Assembly (NCBI GenBank): GCA_963978545.1
Contig: OZ021721.1
Location: forward strand, 107,530,366 to 107,594,365
DNA length: 64,000 nt
DNA from: Linyphia triangularis
Taxonomy: Eukaryota > Arthropoda > Arachnida > Araneae > Linyphiidae
Reading direction: 5' to 3'
The notes under the pieces are model-generated. The model made no database searches. It was not told the origin of the DNA and worked only from the letters and a program-made list of their open reading frames with translations. The translations under genes and the position numbers were made by a program. Shown here one piece after another: positions 46,699 through 57,834 of the stretch (the first letter of the stretch is position 1; each line of letters opens with the position of its first letter).

Positions 46699-47407
46699 AG
46701 GAAAAGATTTACTGATGACCACTACGAAAAGTCACTGCCGCCAATCGACCTAATTATTTGTCAAGTAGAATATTGGGCTGATGGCGCTGAGGTCTCTGTA
46801 AGAGTTCCTAGCAAGAAATAGGGAGGGATAGAAAACCCTAAAAACAGCTGCAAACTAATTGAAACGAACACTACCGGGTAGGGGGTAAATTTAGTTGATC
46901 TTGTGTTTCGTCGCCTACTCGTGTTGTAATGACCCTCGTCTATTTAATCCAAGCCTTCACATTATCAGATTACTTAAAAAAATGACCCTTCCATAGTAAA
47001 AAGAATAAAAAGCAGATACCCGCATTTTCAAATTACCCTCCAATCTTGAAAAAAACCTGGTCTATGGATAATTATCCGCCAATTGGCTAGGCTAGACAGA
47101 CAATGCTATTCATAAAAACATCTTTTTACTAAGATAATTAGTTTTTTTGGCGATATATTTTCCCGTTTGGCAATTTTCTTGATTTTGAGATCTGGCGATT
47201 TTGTAATAGGCTGTTGCCGATTCCCGCTATATGAGAGTTGACAGCCCTGTTTCCAGTTTGAAAATGTACCAATTACAAAATCGCAAAGTTTTTTTTATGT
47301 CAAAAGGAGAAAATAGCCTGAGATTGTCCTAAATTGTAGATATCATTTTGATGTAAATCCTAACTTCCTAAATACTCGCTTAGCATGCAAGGCCTCTGTA
47401 GCCTCAT

Positions 47408-47581
47408 TTACACTCAACTCCACCTTAACTTAACATCACTTAGACGGTTTTTCCATTATGACAAGACTATAAAGTTTCACTATCATTATGCCTTTTCGCT
47501 GTCAAAATTGATGAATTGCCTTTACGCACGGTGAAGATCTACTGTCTAAGTGATGTTAAGTTAAGGTGTAGTTAGGTGTAA
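47408..47581. mobile_element. 174-bp MITE with 38-bp terminal inverted repeats
   Basis: CACCTTAACTTAACATCACT in the left arm and its inverse in the right arm extend to 38 bp with three mismatches. Outer bases TTACAC / GTGTAA allow a TA target duplication. No coding content. Confidence 0.85.
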
Positions 47582-48327
47582 CACTTTGCTTCTTATTTAT
47601 AAAGTATGTCGACAGAGGTAAACAGATTAGTTATGCTTCGATTGGAGGATTGCCTGGTAGGGGTGTTCTGAAATCATTTAAGATACAAATGCAGCAGTTT
47701 CTCTTATAAAACATTCTTTTAGTGATGCATGCAGGGGTCGCATTTGCCCTAATGTTCCTTATATTTTTGTTTTTTCCTAAAATTGTACTTGCATTTTTCG
47801 ATAATTCCTGAAAAGAAATTAAAAACCCGAAAATTCCCTAATTTTCCTCCAAACCCAGCGAAACAACTCCAATATCCCTCTAGAAGAGAAATGTGTATTT
47901 AATAAAATTCATATGTTTGTCAAAATAGTATAATTGTTTAATTATATAACTGTTATTTTGCTAAAAAGTTGTTTTGACGTTAAATTTTTTTGAAAATTGG
48001 CTGTTTTTTGCCGACATTAAAACAAGCTTTGGGAAGAATATGTCTGTTAGGAGCCTATGTTAGCTTAAAAAAAATACCTCTAATTGTTTTTGATTTATCC
48101 TTAAAATTTTAAGAATTATCCCTAAATTTCCTACCTAATTTTTTTTTAAAACTCACTGCGTCCCCTGTACATGGGTCACTCTTAGATTATTAAAAAATGA
48201 AGAAACTTTAAACAAGATAAGAATCTTTCGTAGTAGCCATTAAAAAAATTCTGATTGTTTTAGAAATTTATGTGTTTTAATAATCAAGAACCTAGTGTTG
48301 GATTTACAACTCTACATTTTATTACAG

Positions 48328-48432
48328 AATGATTTCAACGCTCAACTTGAAGCGGCTGGAGACAAATTAGTAGTTGTCGATTTTACTGCTACATGGTGTG
48401 GGCCATGCAAAATGATTGCTCCTTTCTTCCAG
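48328..48432 (+). CDS. Thioredoxin, coding exon 2 (residues 9-43), active site
   Basis: Acceptor TTTATTACAG, donor GTAAAT, both phases 0; 35 codons. It contains [20 protein letters not shown], the hallmark of thioredoxin. Asp26 (buried acid), Trp31 and the redox pair Cys32/Cys35 fall at the same residue numbers as in human TXN. The enzyme reduces protein disulfides in the cytosol, using electrons from thioredoxin reductase. It lacks the transmembrane or targeting sequences of secreted or mitochondrial relatives. The 9.25-kb upstream intron and the transposon 256 bp downstream do not touch the splice sites. Identification is very secure at family level; paralogue naming (for example Trx-2 of insects) would need a tree. 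Confidence 0.97.
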
Positions 48433-48687
48433 GTAAATGTTTTTCTAGCCTCTTGTGAACAGATTTTCTTTCAATAACAATTGGAAGATACCTTGATTGA
48501 TGACTTATTTTGGGATTGCTTTTTGTATTTATAAATAAATTACAATCTGATCAATTAGAATGTTGTGGAAGCACATATTACATCAACTATTCAAAAAAAA
48601 TTTAATTGCACAATTTTCCCATTGCCTTTTCTTTTTTCTCTTTGATAATAAATGGTTAAAAATTGCCCCTTTAAACACTGATATGTA

Positions 48688-49201
48688 CAGAGTGATAATT
48701 ATTGAACTGTATGAAATAAAAAAAAAGTTTTCAAAAAAATACTGAATAAAAAGATTTTATGCAAATTTTAAAAGTAGTAACTATAGATATTCGGATTTAG
48801 TTTATGGCATGTTGGATATGCTCGATATTAATGTCTATGACAATGTGACGCAGACGAAAACCAACACTATCATCACAAACACTACCTGTTTTCTCGAACT
48901 TTTGAATAAACTTTTTTCTTGTTATGACACTTAGACCAGTTGTCCTCAGATTGTTCTCTGTTACAAATTTACTTTGAACAGCAATCGGACTGTTATTGCT
49001 AAAATAGTAGGCCTTGGTGATCGGTAGTATACACTTAGTAACTCTGTAATTCGACATTTCACCAAAAATGAACAATAAGAGTGTACATGCTTTAAAAAAA
49101 CTCAACATGCCCTGCATTCAACCGCTATGTTTTGAGGCATTGGCGAGATTCACTCGTCAGTGTTAAGATTTTTTTTGTATAACTCAATAATTGTCACCCT
49201 A
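48688..49201 (-). mobile_element. 514-bp DDE-type DNA transposon remnant, TA-flanked
   Basis: Inverted ends CAGAGTGATAATTATTGAAC and TAGGGTGACAATTATTGAGT, with TA at 48686-48687 and 49202-49203. Inside, on the minus strand, lies the N-terminal part of a helix-turn-helix transposase. The catalytic domain is missing, so the element is an internal-deletion derivative of a Tc1/mariner-superfamily transposon. Confidence 0.8.
48797..49117 (-). pseudogene. Transposase N-terminal helix-turn-helix fragment
   Basis: 106 codons on the minus strand. The core MSNYRVTKCILPITKAYYFS, SPIAVQSKFVTENNLR and KKFIQKFEKTGSVCDD matches the N-terminal helix-turn-helix (DUF4817-type) of arthropod mariner-like transposases, in which KFE.TGSV.D closes the domain before the linker. 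The conserved GRPR-type linker is replaced (SVGFRLRHI). No DDE domain follows, because the element's end is reached. It is antisense to thioredoxin and 370 bp past exon 2. Confidence 0.75.
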
Positions 49202-49769
49202 TATAAGGTATATGCATGTTTTGCTCAATAAACCCAAATCCTTATAATAATTCAGTGACCTTATGACCAATTTAAACTTCTTTTGCTTCTATTTTATCAA
49301 ATAGTTTACTCTTAATGTAAAGCTCTTCAGCTTTCTAGAATTTTTTTTATTGTATGATTAAGAGAAACACTGTTGTGCGAGTCTTGAACCAAGAGAAATC
49401 CTCTGTCTTGCCAATTTTTAAATTTGACAATTACCTTTACTGGTTGTTATTTTCTGTTGAAGATGTTTTTACCTGCATAAGTATATTATATGTAGGCCCA
49501 GTAGCAGAAACTTTTTTGCCAGTCTGCGACACTAATAAAATAATCTGCAGCATAATTATTACTTTTTTTTTTCAAGTTTGCATACAATACATAAGCACCT
49601 TATTCATCAATTTTATCAAAAATTCTTGTTTTACATATACATAGAAATTTTGCAAAATAAAGTAAATATTTTAAAAGGAAATATTTAAAATTATTGTCTC
49701 TTAAATTAAAATTCTAATCATTGTGTATATGTTCAAACCAAAAGCCGAAAGCGATCTTCACACTAATCA

Positions 49770-50215
49770 CGGACATAACGGCTGTCACATCAGCATAAGC
49801 CTAGGTGAATGACACCAAAACGGCATTACGATTCTCGTCGATAGCTGCTATCAAAACGGCTTATACATACGTGAAAATTACCACAAATATCAACCACCTT
49901 ACCTGCGCAAATCCCTGCAATTACATCAAAGTATCAATCTGCAAAAATGACCAATATGCCAATGTAAATATCGGTGTTAGCTCCCAATATGTCGGTAGAA
50001 ATCTGGAAATTTATGCAATAGTATCACTCTATGAAATCGACTGTCACAACCATGTAAATCTCGGTGATGGTACAACTATTGAGGCACAAACCTTCGAAAT
50101 AGTGGTTATCATATCTGTGTAACACTCGCCGAAAAGGAAGGGTGTAAATATTGGTGATATCTCCCATCTTAGCTGCGCGATTCTCGGGAATAGCGTCCTT
50201 GCATCAGCTTAACTT
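49770..50215 (+). repeat. Degenerate ~90-bp tandem array
   Basis: GTAAATATCGGTG-like starts at 49963, 50054 and 50143 (spacing 91 and 89), with weaker predecessors at about 49872 and 49780. Units share words like CTGCGCRATTCTCG and ATCAGC. The 105-codon ORF at 49805-50122 threads through the array and matches no family I know, so it is probably incidental. Confidence 0.6.
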
Positions 50216-50717
50216 TTAGCAAAGCTAACTACTACACACCAACGTGTGAAAGCAAAGAGAACTCGTGTTTCTATTCAATTTGCGTAAAATTGCATATAGA
50301 GAGTATCACGATTCCAATTCCTCTTTCATGAAATGAAGTATCGCGTATGTGCTTTGACTCAAATTACACAACTTACAAATCGGACAAAAAAAAAATTAAA
50401 GTAAGATTTGTAAAATGATCTGCAGGCTGCTGAAAATCTATGACGTCCGTCTCCCGTTTTGCATTTTCTGCTACTGTGTATGTAGGTTCCGGACTTAATT
50501 CCAACAGGACAAAATCCCTACTAACTGAGAAATGTAACAAATCATTACTCAGATTTTCTGTAAAATTCAGAAAACAAGTTTATTATACATTTCATAAGGT
50601 TTCAATTATTTATATTAAATTGTATTGAAACAAAATGTTTAATTTGAAAATTTGTTTAGGAGTTTAGGAGCAATCAATCTGCTGCCTAGGTAGTAAACAA
50701 ACTATATTTGTCTTGAA

Positions 50718-50762
50718 CAGTGGTCAGCAGACTGCGGCTCCCCAGTCGCATGCGACTCTTCA
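50718..50762 (+). mobile_element. hAT-type terminus fragment
   Basis: CAGTGGTCAGCAGACTGCGG followed by CTCCCCAGTCGCATGCGACT has the form of the widespread hAT end CAGTGGT..GCAAACTGCGGCTC. No matching right end is seen nearby. Confidence 0.55.
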
Positions 50763-51780
50763 AGTTCTAAGTAACTAAACCTAAGAATAAATCAATAAAT
50801 GGTAATAAATTTTTGCTTTGCTTGGGTAAACCCATTATAAACTTACTACGAAATCTCAAACCCGCAAAATAAGGAAAACACGTTGAAACGAATATGAGTA
50901 GGAACGAATATCTCAGTTGCCTCAAGCTGTTCTTGATGTTCATTGTTCTCTTGTTTCCAATAGAAGTAGATAGCACCTTTCGCTGTCCGTTTTTTTTTTG
51001 CTATTAAATTCCCTTTGATATGCAGTAAAAGCCGATTATCAGGCATTTAATGAGCCAGAATTTTTTTAAATAAAATTAAAATCAACTAAGAATAACTAAC
51101 TCTGCGATAGAAAACATGACTCTGGAAATCTCGGGGATTTTTTTTTTTTTTTAAATGAGTATGAGCACTGTAAATTATTCAGAGTTCTGTGATTTGCACT
51201 GCAATTCTTTTTTTCTACACAATATAATAGTCTTGCTTTTTGAAGGTCGTCTTCCTGAGCATATTTTAATTGAGGGTACAATATAGTTTGTGTTTGAGGG
51301 AGGCAGATAATGGAATGCTCAAGGTTCTGTGAAAATGTATGCAGAGGAACTTTCCAGAGCGAAAGTAGTGATCGTCTGCTTCGTCCATGCAATAACCCTA
51401 AAATATAGGTTCATTTATAATCAAATTTCACATTATTGTCGACTGTAAGGGTAGCATACATAGGGTTAAAAGTAAAAGCATTAAAGCAAATTAAAATTAG
51501 AAAATCACAGATCGAAGCCAATTTTGCAGCATAATTAGAACATATTACGATTTTAGTAACACGACAATGTAATATAAAACAAATTTATGCTGACAAATAA
51601 AGATGTATATATGTTATCAAAAATGAGTAGATGTTTACTTTTAGGGAACAGTAGTTTCAGCCACATTTTTGTAAAAATTGTTTCATAATTTTTCATACTA
51701 AAATAAATAAACACAGTAATCCTACCAAGATAGAAAAATAATTTTCTTCTACAAAAAAAAGGATGTAGTTCGCATTTTAA

Positions 51781-52058
51781 CCCTTGGTAAGGCACACGAT
51801 CTTTTGTCACGTGGTTAGTAACGTGGAGGACAAATGTCCCCCTAATTCACATTTTTGTGCATACCATTAAGTCTGTGACCAAATATCTAAGAAAATGGGT
51901 ATTTTAATTAAATACGCAACATTATTGAACAGAATAAAGTAAAAATTTAAAAATTATTTGGGGGAAAAAAGAACTGTAAGAAAGCGTTGATTATGGGCTG
52001 GCATCTATTGAGAAATTGATTGTGGGGGACAGTTTTCAACCACGCCACAAACCAAAGG
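51781..52058. mobile_element. piggyBac-like MITE flanked by TTAA
   Basis: TTAA at 51777-51780 and 52059-52062. Ends are CCCTTGGTAAGG and, inverted, CCTTTGGTTTGT; piggyBac ends commonly begin CCCTTT. Subterminal GGACAAATGTCCCCC and GGGGGACAGTTTTC form a second inverted pair. 278 bp, no transposase. Confidence 0.75.
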
Positions 52059-52264
52059 TTAATAACTCTCTTATGTAAAACTGTTTAAATATTTGTATAA
52101 TGTTAAATGTATTTTATTATAACACAAAATCCACTAGAAAATATCAGACACAAAATTAAATCTAAAACAAACAAAAAATATAATTTATGTGATTACAAAA
52201 CTTATAATTATATTATCATATGTATTATTTCTAGATGTTTTTTTCTCCACAATTCCTTTTATAC

Positions 52265-52525
52265 CAAGCGCGTAGCCAGGGGAGGGATATTGAGATATAT
52301 CTCCTCCCGAAATTTGTCGCTTTGTTATTAGAACGCAAAAACCAAAGGATTTTTTTTGTTTAAAATGGTAAATTTATTTTAAATGTTTTTAATTTTCTGA
52401 ACATACATAGAAAAAATACCTTTAATTAAATATATTTGTCATTAATAAGAAAAATTATTGGTATGTCTTGATGAGTTATAAAATTTCATAATTCCTAACG
52501 AAAAAAAATTCTAGCTACGCCCCTG
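52265..52525. mobile_element. 261-bp hAT-like MITE
   Basis: Inverted ends GCGCGTAGCCAGGGG and CTAGCTACGCCCCTG. Flanks TTTTATAC (52257-52264) and CTTTATAC (52526-52533) form an 8-bp duplication with one mismatch. AT-rich body, no coding content. Confidence 0.75.
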
Positions 52526-53589
52526 CTTTATACTACACAAAAATTGATAAATGATACACCGATTTAAAGACTACGACCTCTGCTTCTGATGAATAGCTCA
52601 TTTGCCTCTGCGCATGGTTTGAAAATCGAAGTTAAAAAAATCACAAGAAGTCCAGACATTTTGGGCTTCTGCGATACTTATATTATCTCATCAATAAAAT
52701 AAATTATCTTACTCTGATAAACTACTAAAAAAGTAATTCTATGCATTGATTTTGATTATTGATTTTGTACAGTTCCAAAAACAGTAAGACAAGTGAAAGT
52801 TCTAAACAAAATATTTTTTTTTCCAAAAATAACATTGAAATCATTGCATCTATTTTCATATAAGTATGAAATAAATATCTGAGATTTGAACTTTTTAACT
52901 AATTATTAAGAATAAGTAATAGTACAAGTTGAAAACAACTTTTTTTTAAATGAGAAACACATCCTCAGTTGTAAGGAATATGATTAGTTCTTCAGTCATC
53001 AAACACATTTTTATGTTTTACATTACAAGTAATAATAGTAGGCGATATAATGACCCTTGAAAATAGCACCGGTTTATTTTTATTCCGATAGAGCTTATTA
53101 TTAATTTATGATTTCAATGAAAATATCGAATTAAGACAGAAACTGTATTTTCAGTTATTTTGTTTTGTATCCAGTATTATGCTAATTAGAAAATCTCAAT
53201 TTAATTTTAATTAAAAAAATTATTGAAAACAGACACTTTTCGTTTTGTGACTTAATAATTTTTCAATAAAGATTTTGATATTAAAACTATTTATTGCTAG
53301 GCAAAAACCTTACGAATCATTCCAGATAAAAAAAAAATCACATACCTTTGCTGCAGGATGATTCTGGAGATATTCTTTAAAGTAATCAGTGTTTCAAATC
53401 TGTGTTTTTGTTTTTTAACTTATTCATAGTCAAAATATTCAAAATAAAAACAACTATCAACTTAGTAATGAAAGCATTTTGCCAACTTAAGGACATTGTT
53501 TATTATATGTGTAAAATAGCAACAAAAAAAAAAGACTTAGTACTTATAATAAGTAAACGTTTCAACTACAAAAACTGTGTTACTGGTTC

Positions 53590-54060
53590 AATCAATTCAA
53601 AGAGATGCACGTGCCCAGTATCGATGAGAAAACAAAATAATGCTGTCGATAATTCCAGGAAAAAGCTTGAACGAAACGACTGTCCCATCCCCTACTCAGT
53701 CTCTGTGTCTCATTTGTTCCTTCAAGCTCTTTTCTTGGAACGTTAGAGTCGCTTGCATCTCAGTTACTCTTCCCAGAACGAAAAGGTGCCTTAACAACTT
53801 AATCCAGACCCCTTGCCATTTGTCTCCAGACAAACACACAAAGTAAAAAAAAAAACCTTATCAGTATACAGCATCAATTCTCATCGGCATCTCTATGTCC
53901 TTAGGATTTTTAAATGGTCAGCTTCTCGCAAAATAGCCAAAGGGCACATTCCCTATTCTGTGACCTTCACTCTCACTTTCCAAGAGAAGGAAGTGATGGA
54001 TAACCCGCAGCAATTGCTTGCAGCAAAATGTCTGAAGTGTCATTTCATGGCTGTCTGAAA
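53590..54060 (+). other. GC-richer unexplained island in intron 2
   Basis: About 470 bp with visibly higher C/G content than the surrounding intron, and three overlapping open + frames (ending 53746, 53846 and 54058). Peptides contain no motif I know. It could be an old retrocopy, an exapted repeat or an unannotated alternative exon. No consensus splice or poly(A) arrangement identifies it. Confidence 0.25.
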
Positions 54061-54619
54061 AAGTCAGCGGATACTTGCCGCTTTTCACAACCACTTACAC
54101 GATCATTGAATACAACATTTTAGCTTCCTAAAGTTGTGAATTTTTAAAATTGATCATAAATTACTGAAACAATTAGGAAATGCACTACTCAAATACAAGA
54201 CGTATGAGTACCAAATGATGGGGAGGCATAAAACCATTTGGAATAAGCATTTGCAGTTTGTTTATTTATGAGAATTGTGATACGACTTTTACAAACCTTG
54301 TTTTATCATGTTAGTTATTAATTCTTGTTTCTTTTATAATTTCTAACTTTATATTTCTAACTACTTATGTCCAAGAAATTATTAAGTTCATAAAATTCTG
54401 ATGACCATAAGGCGCGGCGTTTTTAGTAAACATATTTTTTTTTAATATTTTATCATTGTCCATGTGAAATTTTTAAAAATTATTTAGGCTTGCTTTCATC
54501 ATCCCTTAGTGTTGGCATGTAGAGTGAGTTAATATAGGTAGGGAAAGATAACTGAAGAAATCATCATTTTTAATAAAAGAACAATTGGATACTATTCACA
54601 TAAGTTATGTTCGAAACCA

Positions 54620-55770
54620 CAACTCTTTTTCCGACGAAATTTTCAATTAACCTGCGGGATAAACTGCTTTTATACAGAGTACTATATAAGATGTTTAAAG
54701 CTTACTAGGTTCAAATAGTTCTCTCATCGGGGAAGTTAAGAATTTTGTTGGAAATAAGTTGCATTTTCAATTTAGGAATGCGACTTTAAAATTGGGTCGA
54801 ATTTTCTCCTTAAAATGTACACTGTAATAGTACTATGTAAAACGTATAGAGCATACTGTATTGAGACAAGTTACACTGTAGGGGGGAAAAAAAATTATTA
54901 GGAAATGAGTTGAGGTTATAGCATCTCGTTTAGATTTTACGAATTACGTTTTACTATTTTTCCTGTACTTTCGGTTATAACTTGTTGACTTTTGATAAGA
55001 CAATTTACCAGACGAGACCTTTTATTTGACAAATCACACGTGTTTGACACTTGTAAATTTGTCTGGGAATATTGACCTTGTACAGACGAATGGACCGATA
55101 GATTCTTAATATAAGCTTCTCATAACATTTTAGTATATAGAGCAGAAACTAAATATGATTTGTTCAGTTTTCCGACGAAATTTTTTATTTCCTCTAAGGG
55201 ATGACAGTTATAAGAGAGTATACTATGCAAGGTTAATATATCACGTGTTAAAACAGTTTATCCTGTCAGGTAATTTAAAAATTCCATCAAGAAACCGACA
55301 TAGTTCTCAATTTTTCTGACGGAAGAAACTGTTTTAACAGAGTAACAATAGAAAATAACATGTGTTGAAATCTGTCGGAGTGAAAAAAAATTTGTTGGGA
55401 TATAAATTGTGTTTTCAGTTTGAAAGTAATTTTTGTGAAATTTGATTGAATTGTTTCCTGGCACACAATGATGATTTTAGTTTTCTGATGTAGTTATCAA
55501 TTTTCCCAATGGAATAAACTGTTTTAACAGAGTAACTATGGAAGATAACGTACCATGTGTTGAAACAGTTCACCCTGTCGGGGAAATTACAAATGTCATC
55601 AAGAAATGAATTGTGGTTTCAAGTGCGTAATTTTTGTGAAATCGTATTGAATTGTTTCCTAAAAAAAATTATTCATTCAGTTTCCCAGCGAAATTCTTAA
55701 TTTCCTTGACAACTGTGTGATAAATAGTTTATCCCGTTGGGGAAAATTGCGATTCTGCTCTTAAAATGAG
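54620..55770. repeat. Decayed ~190-bp tandem repeat
   Basis: GTTTTAACAGAGTAACWATRG appears at about 55331 and 55522. TTCCGACGAAATTTT-like starts appear at about 54631, 55172 and 55684, and CCTGTCGGGGAAATTA-like blocks at least four times. Divergence among units is high, so the array is old. Confidence 0.65.
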
Positions 55771-57834
55771 TGGTAATTTCTGAGTCGCAGCTGATGTTTC
55801 TGATTTTGCAGAATTCTGAGATTAAGGTATTTTCATTATTGAATCACCTTTTTATATTCTATTTAAACCAAGTACTAATATTTATTCTATGATTAATGCC
55901 ACAATACAGCTCGATTAAATTAGAGGGTCTTGATTTGAGATCAGACCGATCAGTGATCAGCCGTCGAAAATATAAAATCTTACTTCATACATTAAAAAAT
56001 CCTCTCCAAATTCCAATTATATCTTTACTTACTTTTGCTTTATGTAACATTTTTTTTACCAACAAATGCGTTTTTAAAGCTTTCCAAAATCAAACTTTTT
56101 AATTTTGATTACTTTTCTCTGTTTATTTATACTTCATCTTTAATGGAAGCTATTTTAAAGTTGGGAATCAAGTGCCACTTTATTTATGATTTGTATACGA
56201 ATAGTCCTTCATTGACAGGAGTTAAAGCTTTTGAGGCCTGTTAAAATTTTTATGCGGTTCCTGAGTCCAGACTTGTAATCCGAGTAGTTAAAAAGCATCC
56301 AAATTTAAGCAAATACCAAACTAGTAAGAAAATGAGAGAAACTGTTTTAGTGTAAATTTCGACGAAAGAGCAAAAAAAAAATTTGTTGTCGTCCCCCGAC
56401 AAACAACACTATTATACCCAACGGGGGGGGGGGGGGCTACCTCTGTGTGAGGCGTCAAAATAATTAAAGTTGCACATCGAAATTTCTTAAAGAAGCAATA
56501 TTTACGTAATCTTTTTTTGTGATACTTAAAAAATAATACATAAAAAGGCCAATTATCTGACATTCAATACATTTTTTTTGGGAAATCAAGTTTGACGAGA
56601 AAATTAGCGCAATTTTGCAAAAAGGTTCTTTTTTTAAAAAAAATACATTTTTTATTCTTTGTTTGGATGGTTTTTAATTCGTAATAGCTGAATTTGCTCT
56701 GATCAGAAATGAATCTAATATCAGATTTACTGTCCTGGGCCTCATGGCGATTCTTTGAAAGTTGGCGATAAAAGTTGCCAAGAGACGCCATTCAGTAAAT
56801 CATTACCTGAATGAATATATTATTATAAAAAGTTATATTTTTTATTCTAAATTCCGGTTTGTCTGGAACGCTGAAGTTTTTATCCAATTTGTATGAATGT
56901 GAGTATAGAAACCTTAATATTCTTAATAGCTATTCTGTGTTCAGTTTTTTTTTGGCATATATCCAGAATTCTAATCCAAAAGAAATGTTCATAAATGTGA
57001 AATCAATACATTTTAAATAAGCAATAATTTGTATCTGTAATAACAAAAACAAAATATAGCGAATCCCAGTTGTTGGCTGTTGCCGAATGAATGTATTAGT
57101 CAAATTTCAAAAGATATATTGTGATTGGCTGGATTGCTGGATTTGGAAATTTGTACATAAAGTACATTTAGAAGATTTGTGATTGGATGTTTAAAGTCAT
57201 TGCCATTCTGCTCACAGAAATACAGCTGAATTTGGGTGGCACGCAAGAGAATTATATATATAGATAGATGTCACATCTATGGACAGTACTTTTTATAATA
57301 TAAAAAAATATATATTTTTTATCTGATTCACTATAGTTTTTTTTTATTCTTGATTGTACCTCCCGTCATAGTAAGTTTCAAGTTTTTTGGAGATTTTTTT
57401 TTACCAAAAATTTTTTTCTTTAAATTCCTGATCTTTCCCTGAATGACCTTTGTTCATTTGTCATTCTTCGATCTTTTGGTGTCTGTACATTTGTCACTAT
57501 TTTGCATGTTCTTTTCCTCATAGTTTTTTCCTTGCTAGTTCTTGAGATTTTTCACATTTATGCCTCTTGGCAATTTCATATTTATTAGTTATTTTTTCTG
57601 TTATATTAATAAAATAAAGGTTTTATTTTCTACTTATATTTGTTAATTGGAGGTTATTTGCTGACAGATAATGGCAACAAATCAAAATAAGTTTTTGACT
57701 CCATTTCGAACAAATAGATTCTTTATATTGTTCTGTGTGATATTTTGAATCAATTTTAAAACATTAACCAGGTCTCTTTTCTGAAAATTGCTGGAAAAAA
57801 TGTTTCCTTATATAGTTAGCTATGAAATACTGTA

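Larger units (their letters stand above)
40675..47249. mobile_element. Putative 6.6-kb hAT-like insertion or composite
   Basis: An 8-bp repeat TTTCCAGT flanks it at 40667-40674 and 47250-47257. The termini CGGAGCTGCCAG and, inverted, CAGGGCTGTCAA are similar. TCTGGCGATTTT and TTTGGCGATAT words recur near both ends. No hAT transposase is legible, and the body contains other repeats and poly-G/C tracts, so it is either an old element loaded with insertions or a chance pairing of two unrelated ends. Confidence 0.35.
39076..48327 (+). other. Thioredoxin intron 1 (9.25 kb)
   Basis: Bounded by GTAATT and TTTATTACAG. It carries a SINE, a putative large hAT-like insertion (40675-47249), several poly-G/C runs, inverted repeats and a small MITE. 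Stretches 39560-40080 and 47582-48290 hold nothing I recognise. Confidence 0.75.

Noticed and set aside
48295..48477. Thioredoxin starting at the 48295 ATG
   Set aside because: That ATG lies in intron sequence; the acceptor TTTATTACAG and the missing N-terminal strand favour the upstream 8-codon exon.
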